A DNA stretch of 64,000 nucleotides from Dyella sp. EPa41 (GCF_016586165.1 NZ_BCPR01000009.1:1-64000); one strand, 5' to 3'; shown: positions 27,511-36,244, counted from the stretch's first letter. Notes: generated from the sequence alone by a model not told the origin. A program made the numbers and translations.

Positions 27511-27698
27511 GGCTGCTTGCCCCCTTCAATGGCGTGAGTGTCCTGCCCGTTGTCGGCTTCGTCTTCCATCGGCAGCTCGGCCATGCGGGAAAACGCCTTC
27601 TTGTGATAGCCGCTCCACGCCCACGCCCAGATGCAGACGAAGGCGACCATCATCGTCACGATGATGACCCCGGTGAGGTGTCCCCATATCTCGCTCAT
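27507..27698 (-). CDS. ccoQ: cbb3 oxidase subunit CcoQ (FixQ)
   Basis: This 63-residue protein has one membrane helix ([19 protein letters not shown]) followed by the typical basic turn SGYHKKAF and an acidic tail. FixQ-type subunits stabilise the oxidase complex. It overlaps ccoO and ccoP by four bases each, so the three genes are translationally coupled. Confidence 0.93.
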   Translation of the reverse strand: MSEIWGHLTGVIIVTMMVAFVCIWAWAWSGYHKKAFSRMAELPMEDEADNGQDTHAIEGGKQP

Positions 27699-28351
27699 GG
27701 CTCGCCTCCATCGCTGGCCGGCTTGCCGCCCGCGGCTGCCTGGGGCTCGTTCTTGATGCCCAGGCCCTGCAGGTAGGCCACCAGCGCGTCCATCTCGGTC
27801 TTGCCCTCGAGCGCGGTGGGCGCGCTGTCGATGTCGGCGTCGGTGTAGGGGTCGCCGAGCTTGCGCAGGCCGCGCATGCGGGCCTGGATGTCGTTGGCAT
27901 CCAGTTTCGCCTTCGCCAGCCACGGATAGCCCGGCATGTTCGACTGCGGCACGAGCTGGCGAGGATCCATCAGGTGCAGCTCGTGCCACTGGTCGGAGTA
28001 TTTGCCGCCGACACGGGCCAGGTCAGGGCCGGTGCGCTTGGAGCCCCACTGGAACGGACGGTCGTAGACCGACTCCTCGGCCACCGAGTAGTGGCCGTAA
28101 CGCTCCGTCTCGGCGCGCAGCGCGCGGATCATCTGCGAATGGCAGAGGTAGCAGCCCTCGCGCACGTAGATGTCGCGGCCGGCCAGGCGCAGCGGGTCAT
28201 AGGGTTTGACATGGGCCGGCGCCTTGACCGCGTGCGCTTCCATGAAGAGCGGCGTGATCTCGGCGAGGCCGCCGATGGAGACCATGACGGCGGTGAGCAC
28301 GCCCAGCAGGGCGGCGTGCTTCTCGATGGCTTCGAAATGCTTGTAGGCCAT
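27695..28351 (-). CDS. ccoO: cbb3 cytochrome c oxidase monoheme subunit CcoO
   Basis: This 218-residue subunit is anchored by one N-terminal helix and carries one c-type heme at CYLCH (67-71). It shows the family segments [32 protein letters not shown] and the distal Met in SNMPGYPWL. It hands electrons to CcoN. It is ten bases downstream of ccoN. Confidence 0.97.
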   Translation of the reverse strand: MAYKHFEAIEKHAALLGVLTAVMVSIGGLAEITPLFMEAHAVKAPAHVKPYDPLRLAGRDIYVREGCYLCHSQMIRALRAETERYGHYSVAEESVYDRPFQWGSKRTGPDLARVGGKYSDQWHELHLMDPRQLVPQSNMPGYPWLAKAKLDANDIQARMRGLRKLGDPYTDADIDSAPTALEGKTEMDALVAYLQGLGIKNEPQAAAGGKPASDGGEP

Positions 28352-28361
28352 GGTCGGGTCC

Positions 28362-29828
28362 TTAGCCTGCCGCCGGGAGCGGGGCGGGAACCTGGTGCGG
28401 CTCCGGTTCGGGAATGGGGACGGGGATCGGCTTGATGATCCGCGCGCGGGCGTCGGCGGCCGTGTACCAGAGGTTCCACGCCATCACCACCATGCCGCTC
28501 AGCACGAACAGGCCGCCCAGCCAGCGGATCAGGTACATCGGCTTGATCGCGATGAGGCTGTCCAGGAACGAATAGGTGAGCGAGCCGTCCGCATTGGTGG
28601 CGCGCCACATGACGCCTTCGGTCACGCCCGCGGTCCACATCGAGCCCACGTACAGCAGCAGGCCGGTGATGTGCAGCCAGAAGTGCAGCTCCATCGCCTT
28701 GCGCGAATACATCGCCGGCTGCCCCAGTGCGCGCGGCGCCATGGCGTAGAGCGAGCCGATGGTGATCATCGCCACCCAGCCGATCGAGCCGGAATGCACG
28801 TGGGCGATGGTCCAGTCGGTGTAGTGGGACAGCGAATTCACCGTCTTGATCGCCATCATCGAGCCTTCGAAGGTGGCGGCGGCATAGAACACCAGCGACA
28901 GCACCATGAACTTGGCGGCCGGGTCGGTCTTGAGCTTGTGCCACGACCCGTTGAAGGTGAGCAGGCCGTTGGCGGCCGAGCCCCAGCTCGGCATCAGCAG
29001 GATCAGCGAGAACGCCATGCCGACCGACTGCACCCAGTCGGGCAGTGCCGTGTACATCAGGTGGTGCGAGCCCGCCCACATGTACACCGAGATCAGCGCC
29101 CAGAAATTGACGATGGAGAAGCGATAGCTCCACAGAGGCTGCTGCGCCTGGCGCGGCACGAAGTAATACATCATGCCCAGGAAGCCCGCGGTCAGGAAAA
29201 ACGCCACCGCGTTGTGGCCGTACCACCACTGCACCATGGCATCGACCACGCCCGAGTAGACCGGGTAGGACTTGGTCAGGCTGATCGGCAGCGCGACGTT
29301 GTTGACGATGTGCAGCAGGCCGACCGCGATGATGAACGCGCCGTAGTACCAGTTGGCCACGTAGATGTGGCGGATGCGCCGGCGGGCCAGGGTGGCGAAG
29401 AACACCACGCCGAAGGACACCCACACCACCGCGATCAGTATGTCGACGAACCACTCGGGCTCGGCGTATTCCTTGCTCTGGGTGATGCCCAGCGGCATCG
29501 TCACCATGGCCAGCACGCAGATCAGCTGCCAGCCCCAGAAGGTCATTTCCGCCAGCCGCGGCAGGGCCAGCCGGGTATGTCCCGTGCGCTGCACGACGTA
29601 GTAGCAGGTGCCCATCAGGGCCGAGCCGCCGAAGGCGAAGATGACCCCGAACGTGTGGTCGGGACGGATGCGGCTGAAGGTCAGCCAGGGGATGTCGAAG
29701 TTGAAGGCCGGCCACATCAGTTCGGCCGCGGCGTAGACGCCGACCGACATGCCGATGATGCCCCAGATGGCCGCTCCCAATAGAAAGAGGCGGACGACCT
29801 TGTCGTCGTAGTACTCGGTATTCGGCAT
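28362..29828 (-). CDS. ccoN: cbb3 cytochrome c oxidase catalytic subunit CcoN
   Basis: CcoN is the 12-helix heme-copper subunit that reduces oxygen to water with high affinity and pumps protons. The 488-residue protein shows the cbb3-type His-rich helices ([41 protein letters not shown]). The start at 29828 has AGGGTGG upstream and leaves the usual [11 protein letters not shown]-terminus; a 20-codon upstream extension is not conserved. Upstream lie FNR-box-like sequences and a perfect 10-bp dyad, implying induction at low oxygen. Confidence 0.97.
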   Translation of the reverse strand: MPNTEYYDDKVVRLFLLGAAIWGIIGMSVGVYAAAELMWPAFNFDIPWLTFSRIRPDHTFGVIFAFGGSALMGTCYYVVQRTGHTRLALPRLAEMTFWGWQLICVLAMVTMPLGITQSKEYAEPEWFVDILIAVVWVSFGVVFFATLARRRIRHIYVANWYYGAFIIAVGLLHIVNNVALPISLTKSYPVYSGVVDAMVQWWYGHNAVAFFLTAGFLGMMYYFVPRQAQQPLWSYRFSIVNFWALISVYMWAGSHHLMYTALPDWVQSVGMAFSLILLMPSWGSAANGLLTFNGSWHKLKTDPAAKFMVLSLVFYAAATFEGSMMAIKTVNSLSHYTDWTIAHVHSGSIGWVAMITIGSLYAMAPRALGQPAMYSRKAMELHFWLHITGLLLYVGSMWTAGVTEGVMWRATNADGSLTYSFLDSLIAIKPMYLIRWLGGLFVLSGMVVMAWNLWYTAADARARIIKPIPVPIPEPEPHQVPAPLPAAG

Positions 29829-29881
29829 TGGAACCACCCTGTGAATTGGACGATGTTGCCTCGCGTAAACGACGCACTTCG

Positions 29882-29895
29882 ATGACACACGTCAA
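29882..29895. promoter_or_regulatory. weaker FNR-like dyad upstream of ccoN
   Basis: ATGAC-ACAC-GTCAA has a TGAC/GTCA dyad with a four-base spacer, resembling but not matching TTGAT-N4-ATCAA. It lies 52 bases nearer ccoN than the better site at 29934. Confidence 0.3.
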
Positions 29896-29903
29896 TTTTG
29901 CAC

Positions 29904-29926
29904 CGCCGGGTACCACGTACCCGGCG
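29904..29926. promoter_or_regulatory. perfect 10-bp dyad upstream of ccoN
   Basis: CGCCGGGTAC (29904-29913) and GTACCCGGCG (29917-29926) are perfect arms around CAC. The dyad lies between the FNR-like site and ccoN, about 76 bases before the start codon. It could be a second regulator site or an RNA stem in the leader. Confidence 0.5.
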
Positions 29927-29933
29927 TGGCGCA

Positions 29934-29947
29934 TTGACGCAGATCAG
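29934..29947. promoter_or_regulatory. FNR-box-like site upstream of ccoN
   Basis: TTGAC-GCAG-ATCAG matches the FNR consensus TTGAT-N4-ATCAA at eight of ten positions. It is centred 112 bases before the ccoN ATG. The FNR gene at 23167 is the likely reader. Confidence 0.65.
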
Positions 29948-30000
29948 TTGCCCCCGTCGGATGATGCGACTTTCTCGTGTCAGCCGCCACCGAGTTTCTA

Positions 30001-30014
30001 CTGATCTGCATCAG
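30001..30014. promoter_or_regulatory. FNR-box-like site upstream of the ferredoxin gene
   Basis: CTGAT-CTGC-ATCAG is a perfect dyad matching TTGAT-N4-ATCAA at eight of ten positions, centred 57 bases before the ferredoxin ATG. Activation from -41.5 would place the TSS near 30049. Confidence 0.7.
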
Positions 30015-30064
30015 GGGATCGCCGTCGTCCCAAGGGGAAACTAGGCGGCCGCGAGAGGTACCGC

Positions 30065-30388
30065 ATGACCCACGTCGTCACCGAAAACTGCATCAACTGC
30101 AAGCACACCGACTGTGTGGAAGTCTGCCCGGTCGACTGCTTCCACGAGGGCCCCAACTTCCTGGTGATCGACCCGGACGAGTGCATCGACTGCACCTTGT
30201 GCGTCGACGAATGCCCGGTGGACGCCATCTATGCCGAAGGCGACGTCCCGGCGGGGCAGTCGGTGTTTGTCACCATCAACGCCGAACTGGCCCATCAGTG
30301 GCCGGTGATCACCACGAAGATTCCCGCGCTCGATGACGCCGCGCAGTGGGACGGCAAGCCGGACAAGCGGCGCCTGCTGATCCGCTGA
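30065..30388 (+). CDS. fdxA: 7Fe ferredoxin (FdxA type)
   Basis: This 107-residue soluble electron carrier matches the 7Fe ferredoxins of the Azotobacter FdI type. The cysteines at 9, 12, 17, 21 and 25, then 40, 43, 46 and 50, have exactly the FdI spacing and hold one [3Fe-4S] and one [4Fe-4S] cluster. A C-terminal extension of about 50 residues is typical. It is divergent from ccoN and preceded by an FNR-like site; GAGAGG lies before the ATG. Its redox partner is unknown. Confidence 0.95.
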   Translation: MTHVVTENCINCKHTDCVEVCPVDCFHEGPNFLVIDPDECIDCTLCVDECPVDAIYAEGDVPAGQSVFVTINAELAHQWPVITTKIPALDDAAQWDGKPDKRRLLIR

Positions 30389-30413
30389 GGCGCCTCGTGG
30401 CCGCGCCTGGCCG

Positions 30414-30848
30414 TCAGGGCACGATGTGCAGCGGGCCGACGATACGCGACGGCTGCTCCAGCGACAGGCGGCCGAGCTCCATGCCCACGCTCAGGCTTTG
30501 CGCGACGCGCTCGGCGGTGCCGATGAACAGCTCGGCCGCGGGCGGCGCGAAGACTTCCCGGGCGGTTTCCCGCCACAGCTCCAGCCAGCGATAGAACAAC
30601 GCCTGCGGGAAGCGCGTCAGGGCGCGGTGCACGCCCATGGGATTGCCGCGATAACGGCCCGACCGCAGGATCAGCGAGGACCAGAAGTTGCGCAGCGTGA
30701 CCTTGTGCGCCGGCCAGTCATGGATGGCCTGGTTGAACACCGGGCCCAGCTGGGCGTCGGCCTGTACCTTGTCGTAGAAACGATCCACCAGCGTGGCAAT
30801 GCCTATCTCGTTGGCCTGTTCGAAGAGCGCCATCGGTATGTGTTCCAT
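30414..30848 (-). CDS. group III truncated hemoglobin
   Basis: This 144-residue globin-like protein resembles group III truncated hemoglobins, which bind oxygen or nitric oxide and are linked to NO handling. It contains the family segments LVDRFYDKVQADAQLGPVFN, HKVTLRNFWSSLILRSGRY, with the proximal His expected in the region HRALTRFPQALFYRWLELW. It lacks the glycine motifs of groups I and II, as expected. It follows nnrS by 17 bases on the same strand, supporting a joint role against nitrosative stress. A start five codons downstream is possible. Confidence 0.88.
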   Translation of the reverse strand: MEHIPMALFEQANEIGIATLVDRFYDKVQADAQLGPVFNQAIHDWPAHKVTLRNFWSSLILRSGRYRGNPMGVHRALTRFPQALFYRWLELWRETAREVFAPPAAELFIGTAERVAQSLSVGMELGRLSLEQPSRIVGPLHIVP

Positions 30849-30865
30849 TCGTAAAACAATCCCGG

Positions 30866-32101
30866 TCAGCCTGGCTTGCCATCCCGACGGGGCGTCAGGT
30901 AGATCCATGCCGATCGCACGACCCACGGGGCCAGCACCAGCAGCCACAGCAGCGCCGCCAAGGTGTAGACCGGCCATGGTTGCCGGGCGGTATTGGCCAG
31001 CACCCGGACGATGGCCGTGAGCTGCATGCCGATGAATGCGATCCAGGGAATCGTCCCCATCGCCAGCGGTCGGCCCGAATGGCCGTGCGTGACGCGCGTG
31101 ACCATCGCCACCAGCATCGAGGCGAAGAAACCGATGGCAAGCGCATGCAACGGCGCGCGGGCCCAACTGCTGGTGCCATGCCAGGCCAGCGACAGGCTGT
31201 CGGCGGAAAACAACGCGAAAGATAGCGGCAACCAGGCCAATGCCACGTAAAGCACGGTCAACAGGCCCGGACGGCTCGCCTTCCACGGCTGCCAGGCGAG
31301 CCATTGCCACAGCAGCAGGCCGGTGAGGGGCAGGTCGGCCAGCCAGCGCCAGGACGCGAGGCCCGTGAGATCGAGCGCCAGGTGCCCCAGCACCAGCACC
31401 CACATCGCAAGCAGCGACCACGCCGGGCGCACGACGCGGTAACCCGGGATCACGTTATTGGAGAAGAACGGCACCATGCGGTGCGCGACGGTGAAGTAGA
31501 CCGGCAGCAGCAAGCCGAACGTGCCCAGCGCATTGGCCGCCTGCATGAGGCGGGGCGACGCGCCACAGGCGAATGCCAGCGCCAGCGCGACGCCGACGGC
31601 GCCCAGCAGCAGCGCCGCGCCGCACGAGACGGCCCACACGTCGCGTGCGCGGTTCTGCGCGAGACGTCGGCCGAGGGCCTGCAGCGCCACCGTCCAGCCG
31701 ACCAGCATGGCGGCGAGGCCGATGGGCAGCATGGCCGGCAGGCCGCTCTGCGCGGCCAGCACCAGCAGGCCGCCGCCGAGGATCGAGGCGAACACCGCGG
31801 CATAGGTGCGTCGGGGCACCTCCACGAGATTCAGCCAGCGCGGGAACACGGTCAGCAGGAAGCCGAACACGAACGGCGACAGCGTCGCGTACTGCATCAG
31901 GAAGCCGTGCGCCCACGCCGAGGGCATGGCCTGTGCCGCGAACGGCCAGGCATGCCAGGAGGCCAGCAGTGCCCAGGTCCACCAGCTCATGTTGGCGAGG
32001 AGAGCCAGCGCGCCGATGAGGAACATGGCCCGGTGCGGTGCCGCCAGCAGCATGGCCAGCGGATCAAGGGGGCGGGAGGGAGCGGAGGAGGGAATCGTCA
32101 T
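30866..32101 (-). CDS. nnrS: NnrS family membrane protein
   Basis: This 411-residue inner-membrane protein has about 12 helices and matches NnrS, a heme- and copper-containing protein associated with tolerance to nitric oxide and often under FNR/NnrR/NsrR control. Typical features are the LLAAPHRAMFLIGAL opening, HGFLMQYATLSPFVFGFLLT, RMVPFFSNNVIPGY and FFASMLVAMVTRVTHGHSGR. It is the first gene of a pair with the truncated hemoglobin. An FNR-like site lies 69-82 bases upstream. Confidence 0.93.
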   Translation of the reverse strand: MTIPSSAPSRPLDPLAMLLAAPHRAMFLIGALALLANMSWWTWALLASWHAWPFAAQAMPSAWAHGFLMQYATLSPFVFGFLLTVFPRWLNLVEVPRRTYAAVFASILGGGLLVLAAQSGLPAMLPIGLAAMLVGWTVALQALGRRLAQNRARDVWAVSCGAALLLGAVGVALALAFACGASPRLMQAANALGTFGLLLPVYFTVAHRMVPFFSNNVIPGYRVVRPAWSLLAMWVLVLGHLALDLTGLASWRWLADLPLTGLLLWQWLAWQPWKASRPGLLTVLYVALAWLPLSFALFSADSLSLAWHGTSSWARAPLHALAIGFFASMLVAMVTRVTHGHSGRPLAMGTIPWIAFIGMQLTAIVRVLANTARQPWPVYTLAALLWLLVLAPWVVRSAWIYLTPRRDGKPG

Positions 32102-32169
32102 GGACGGCTTGCGTGAGGTGCGACGGCCGAGGCGGGTCGCAGTCTGGCAATGTCGCTCCGGGCCTGGCT

Positions 32170-32183
32170 CTGACCTGGATCAG
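32170..32183. promoter_or_regulatory. FNR-box-like site upstream of nnrS
   Basis: CTGAC-CTGG-ATCAG sits inside the longer near-palindrome TCTGACCTGGATCAGA. It matches seven of ten positions of TTGAT-N4-ATCAA. The centre is 75 bases before the nnrS start codon. Confidence 0.6.
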
Positions 32184-32233
32184 AATATCCCGGCGGGTTT
32201 GCGGGCGCATTGTCCCGCAAACCCGGCGCGGCA

Positions 32234-32983
32234 TTACAGCTGGCTCATGCCGCCGTCGGCGACGATCTCGGTGCCGACGATAAAGGCCGATTCCGGCGAG
32301 GAAAGATGCAGCACCGTGGAGGCGATCTCGGCGGGCTTGCCGAATCGGCCTAGCGGTACCTGCGACTGGATCTGCGCAGCTGTGGCTTCCAGCGTGGCCT
32401 GGTCCAGCCCCAGCTTGCCGTAGAGCGGCGTCTCCACCGGCCCCGGGCTCACCACGTTGACGCGCACGCCGGCGGGCAGCAGTTCCGCCGAAAGCGTCTT
32501 GGCCAGCGAGATCACCGCCGCCTTGCTCGCCGCATAGACCGACGACGAAGGCATGCCCAGATGCGCATTGATCGAGCCGTTGATGACGACGGCAGCACCG
32601 TGGTTGAGCAGCGGCGCCAGTGCCTGCAACTGGAAGTAGGGGCCCTTCACGTTGGTGTGGAAGGTGAGATCCCAGAGCGCTTCATCGACAGCGTCGAACG
32701 GCGCGAACTTCGCCACGCCGGCATTGAGAAACACCGCATCGAGCTTGATGCCCTGTGCGGAAAGCGCGTCGGCCAGGGCCTTGGCCGACGCCGCCGAGCC
32801 GGCGTCATTGCAGATCGCGATGGCTTCATGGCCCAGCGATGGCGTGGCCTGGTCCAGCGCGGCCTGGTCGCGGCCGGTGATCGCCACGCGGGCGCCTTCG
32901 GCGGCGTAGGCCTGGGCGGCGGCGAGGCCGATGCCGCTGCTGCCACCGGTGACGAGCACGGTCTTGTTGGCGAAACGGTTCAT
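32234..32983 (-). CDS. SDR family oxidoreductase
   Basis: This 249-residue classical short-chain dehydrogenase has the NAD(P) motif TGGSSGIGLA (residue about 12), NAGVAKF, INGSINAH for the catalytic Ser region, and YAASK for the catalytic Tyr-Lys pair. The C-terminus IVGTEIVADGGMSQL is typical of this family. AGGAG lies eight bases before the ATG at 32983. A 7-bp-arm dyad at 33068-33086 may be its operator, but no regulator gene is adjacent. The substrate is unknown. Confidence 0.92.
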   Translation of the reverse strand: MNRFANKTVLVTGGSSGIGLAAAQAYAAEGARVAITGRDQAALDQATPSLGHEAIAICNDAGSAASAKALADALSAQGIKLDAVFLNAGVAKFAPFDAVDEALWDLTFHTNVKGPYFQLQALAPLLNHGAAVVINGSINAHLGMPSSSVYAASKAAVISLAKTLSAELLPAGVRVNVVSPGPVETPLYGKLGLDQATLEATAAQIQSQVPLGRFGKPAEIASTVLHLSSPESAFIVGTEIVADGGMSQL

Positions 32984-33329
32984 GGCATTGCTCCTGGGTA
33001 GGTGTGGATCGATGGAGTGATATTGCAGTCGCCCACGGCCGTTGCCGTACCGCCCTTTCGACGAACACGTTCGATATGGTCGAACGAGTGCGGGTATCCA
33101 CTTTTTGAAGTGATGCGCCGCGCGCGACGTGGAATGTGCACGCGGCATGTGCGCGGCGTCCTCGTCGCGTCCATGGCGCGTGCGCAGGTCGTGCAGCGAG
33201 CGTGCGCCGTGCCGTGCCGTGACATCGATGACTGGCCGACAACGCTTGCGCGCGACAGTCACGCGTCAGGTACCTCGTGTCGACATTCCGATCTCCAAGG
33301 TGACCCGCATCGCCCAGGGAGATGAACCC
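32984..33329. other. divergent intergenic region (SDR / outer-membrane protein)
   Basis: This 346-base gap holds no recognisable gene. The dyad CGTTCGA-TATGG-TCGAACG lies at 33068-33086. GGGAGATGAACCC just before 33330 could contain the ribosome site of the downstream gene. Confidence 0.5.
33068..33086. promoter_or_regulatory. operator-like dyad upstream of the SDR gene
   Basis: CGTTCGA (33068-33074) and TCGAACG (33080-33086) are perfect 7-bp arms with a five-base centre, 85-103 bases before the SDR start codon. A TetR- or LysR-type regulator site is possible; none is encoded nearby. Confidence 0.45.
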
Positions 33330-34168
33330 ATGACAAGACGTGGAAACGCCGCCCGCATTCACGGCATATGCGGCGCATGGCTCGCTTGGTCCGTGGCATG
33401 CAGCACGCCGGCTTTTGCCGATACGTCGCCGGCGCTGGACCGTGCCAGTCTATGGATCGGCGGCTTCTATTCCGACACGGAAACACGCATCGGGCCAGCG
33501 ACCGCAGCGGCCGGTACAGCGGCAGCGTCGGCCTCGAGGACGATCTGGGCTTTCGTCGGCACAAGGCGGTGCCGCGTGCGCGACTGGATTTTCTCATCGG
33601 CGAGCACCAGGGCTTTTCGTTCGATTTTTTCGGCATAGACCGTACGCATAGCCGATCCATCAGCCGCGCGTTCGACTACGACGGCCGGCATTTCGATGCG
33701 TCCGCGCGTGTCGACGGCAAGCTCAACTTCAACTTCGGCAGCGCCGCGTACCGTTGGTGGTTCGGCGGCGGCAGCGATGTCTTCGGTTTTGGCGTCGGTG
33801 CCGCCTATTACGGCGTGAAAGCGCGCATCGCCGGCGAAGCCTCGCTGGACGGGCAGACCGCGCAAGCGGCGGCGTCGAGCCATGAAACGGCCTGGGCACC
33901 GGTGCTCCAGCTCGGGTGGCGCCACGCCTTCACCCACGACCTGCGCATGTATTTCGACGCCTACGGCGTTAAGAAGAACGGCGGCAATCTGGCCGGGCAT
34001 ATCTACAACGCGGCGCTCGGTGTCGAATGGTTTCCGATCGAGAATCTGGGCATCGGCGGCGAATACGGATACACGCGGATCAAGCTGGAACAGAACCGCA
34101 CGAACTACCGCGCCAACCTGGACATGAAACTGAAGGGACCGTCGCTGTTCGTGCGGCTGAGGTTCTGA
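33330..34168 (+). pseudogene. frameshifted outer-membrane beta-barrel protein gene
   Basis: Two frames join into one protein. From the ATG at 33330 a signal peptide (cleavage near TPAFADTS) and ALDRASLWIGGFYSDTETRIG are read. The frame then drifts into low-complexity Ala-rich sequence and stops at 33638. The continuation SDRSGRYSGSVGLEDDLGFR is in the frame two bases ahead and runs to 34168, with the barrel strands RARLDFLIG, GSAAYRWWFGGGSDVFGFG and LGIGGEYGYTRI. Adding one base in the GGG run at 33492-33494 (giving ATCGGGGCC) restores a 279-residue protein. It is either a real single-base deletion or a sequencing error. The family looks like an outer-membrane porin-like barrel of unknown function. 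Confidence 0.8.
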
Positions 34169-34177
34169 GCGCCGCGT

Positions 34178-35992
34178 TCAGAATGCCCAGCAGGCACAAC
34201 CGGGCATGCCCCACAAGGCATGCCTATCGTGGCCATGCGTGCCGCAGGCGGCATGAAGCGTGGAGACGTCGACGAGTTCGCGTGCGAGCGATGATTTCCA
34301 GTACTGGCTGCCGGTGTGGACGGGCGACCAGTCGGGCATCGGTCGCGGCGGCGTGAGGTCATGGTTACGGAAGTCGCCGGAGGCATACACGATGCGCCCG
34401 TCCACCACGGTGAGCTCGGAGACGATCTGGCGGATCTCATCGTCGGTCACCTGGAAGTAGTCCTGCGACAGCATCGCGAAATCCGCCAGCAGTCCGACGT
34501 CCAGCTGTCCCTTGAGCTCGTCTTCGCCGGAGAACCAGGTGTTGTGGCGCGTGCACAATGCCAGCGCCGTCGCGCGATCCAGCCGATTGCGGTGCGGATA
34601 GAGCTGCAAGCCGCCCAAAGTGCGGCCCGTGGTCAGCCAGTGCAGGGTGGTCCACGGGTCGTAGCTGGCGACGCGCGTGGCATCGCTGCCAGCGCCGACG
34701 CGAAGGCCCATCTCCAGCATGCGCCCCACTGGCGGCGTGCGCTCCGCCGCGGCGGCGCCATAGCGCTCAACGAAATACTCGCCCTGGTACGCCATGCGGT
34801 GCTGGATCGCGATGCCTCCGCCCAACCGGGCCATGCGCTCGAGATTGCGGTCCGAAACGGTCTCCGCGTGATCGAAGAACCAACGTAGGCCCTGCAGCGG
34901 GATATCGCGGTCGACGCGCTCGAACACGTCCAGCGCACGGCTTATCGTTTCGTCATAGGTGGCGTGCATGCGCCAAGGCCACCGGCGCGTGGCGAGCAGC
35001 CGCGCCACCTGTTCCAGTTCGTCTTCCATGGCATGCGGGAGCTCTGGTCTCGGCTGCCGGAAGTTCTCGAAATCCGCCGCGGAAAACACCAGCATCTCGC
35101 CCGCGCCGTTGACCCGGTAGAACTCGTCGCCATCGCCAGGGCGAAGGATCGATGACCAATGCCTGAAATCCTCCAGTTCTTCGCCGGGCCGTTGCGTGAA
35201 GAGGTTGTAGGCAACGCGCACGGTGAGCAGGCGATGCAGCTGCAATTCCTCGATGGCGCGGTAATCGTCGGGATAGTGCTGCAGCCCACCGCCCGCATCG
35301 ATCACGCTGGTGATGCCGAGGCGGTTCAGTTCGCGCATGAAATGCCGGGTGGAATTGATCTGGTATTCGTAAGGCAGGGTAGGGCCCTTGGCCAGCGCCG
35401 AATACAGCAGCATCGCGCTCGGTGTCGCCAGCAGCAGCCCCGTGGGCGTGCCGGCGCCATCCCGCTCGATGCGGCCGCCGGGCGGGTCCGGCGTGTCTCG
35501 CGTGTAGCCGCAGGCGCACAGCGCTGCCGCGTTGAGCAAGGCGCGGTCGTACAGGTGCAGCACGAAGACCGGCGTGTCCGGAGCCACCGTGTTGAGTTCA
35601 TCCAGCGTCGGCAGGCGCTTTTCCGCGAACTGGTGTTCGGTGAACCCGCCGACCACGCGTACCCATTGCGGGGGCGGTGTATGCGCCACCTGGTCGGCCA
35701 GCATGCGCATCGCGTCGGCGAGCGACGGCACGCCATCCCAGCGCAGCTCCAGGTTGTAGCTGAGGCCGCCGCGGATCATGTGGATATGCGAGTCGATCAA
35801 CCCGGGAATGATCCGTCGCCGCCCCGCGTCGATGATCAGCGTGGCCGGTCCGGCCAATGAGCGGATCTGCCCGTTGGTGCCCACGGCGGCGATGCGGTTG
35901 CCGGTCACCGCGATGGCCTGCACTTCAGGACGTCTCGGCACGCCCGTGTGGATCTTCGCGTTGTGCACGATGAGCGTGGGATGCGTGGTCAT
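34178..35992 (-). CDS. YtcJ-like amidohydrolase
   Basis: This 604-residue enzyme belongs to the YtcJ-type metal-dependent amidohydrolases. It starts with the composite beta domain (NAKIHTG, IAVTGNRIAAVG), then PGLIDSHIHMIRGGL with the metal-binding H-x-H, followed by RWPWRMHATYDET and FFDHAETVSDRN for further ligands, and GSDATRVASYDPW for the Asp. The Cys-rich tail (AACGTHGHDRHALWGMPGC) is unusual. No signal peptide is evident. It is closely related to the gene starting at 62577, with long identical stretches. The substrate is unknown. Confidence 0.9.
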   Translation of the reverse strand: MTTHPTLIVHNAKIHTGVPRRPEVQAIAVTGNRIAAVGTNGQIRSLAGPATLIIDAGRRRIIPGLIDSHIHMIRGGLSYNLELRWDGVPSLADAMRMLADQVAHTPPPQWVRVVGGFTEHQFAEKRLPTLDELNTVAPDTPVFVLHLYDRALLNAAALCACGYTRDTPDPPGGRIERDGAGTPTGLLLATPSAMLLYSALAKGPTLPYEYQINSTRHFMRELNRLGITSVIDAGGGLQHYPDDYRAIEELQLHRLLTVRVAYNLFTQRPGEELEDFRHWSSILRPGDGDEFYRVNGAGEMLVFSAADFENFRQPRPELPHAMEDELEQVARLLATRRWPWRMHATYDETISRALDVFERVDRDIPLQGLRWFFDHAETVSDRNLERMARLGGGIAIQHRMAYQGEYFVERYGAAAAERTPPVGRMLEMGLRVGAGSDATRVASYDPWTTLHWLTTGRTLGGLQLYPHRNRLDRATALALCTRHNTWFSGEDELKGQLDVGLLADFAMLSQDYFQVTDDEIRQIVSELTVVDGRIVYASGDFRNHDLTPPRPMPDWSPVHTGSQYWKSSLARELVDVSTLHAACGTHGHDRHALWGMPGCACWAF

Positions 35993-36122
35993 GGCTGCCT
36001 CGCGCGCCGAACAGGCCGGTATGCACAGGTGTACGTTCAGACGCGTCGAGCTTTCGTGACCGTGGCGAGCGGGAGGCTGTCAAGCAGATGGCGCAGGTCG
36101 CCGGCACCGGGTGGGCCGGTAA

Positions 36123-36144
36123 GGTCATCGGTCGAACGATGACC
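36123..36144. promoter_or_regulatory. 8-bp-arm dyad upstream of the porin gene
   Basis: GGTCATCG (36123-36130) and CGATGACC (36137-36144) are perfect arms with a six-base centre. It lies in the divergent gap between the amidohydrolase and the porin, 100-120 bases before the porin ATG. Confidence 0.5.
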
Positions 36145-36168
36145 GAAGGGCTTCGCGCGGCGGCGTCA

Positions 36169-36182
36169 TGTGCATATGCACA
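36169..36182. promoter_or_regulatory. 14-bp perfect palindrome upstream of the porin gene
   Basis: TGTGCATATGCACA is a perfect palindrome 63 bases before the porin ATG. It does not resemble a PhoB box. The regulator is unknown. Confidence 0.5.
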
Positions 36183-36244
36183 AATGTCATTTCCCCGGGC
36201 TGTCGCGCATGGCCAGCATGAAACCCTCGTTGGGAGGCGAGTGC

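Noticed and set aside
24373-27537. A 1054-codon open frame on the plus strand across ccoI and ccoP
   Set aside because: It lies antisense to well-matched cco genes, shows no domain, and its composition (rich in His, Arg, Gly) is typical of frames opposite high-GC coding DNA.
28350-29783. A 477-codon plus-strand frame opposite ccoN
   Set aside because: Shadow of ccoN; no domain.
36169-36182. The palindrome before the porin as a PhoB box
   Set aside because: PhoB sites are direct repeats of CTGTCAT-type sequence; this is a simple palindrome without that pattern.
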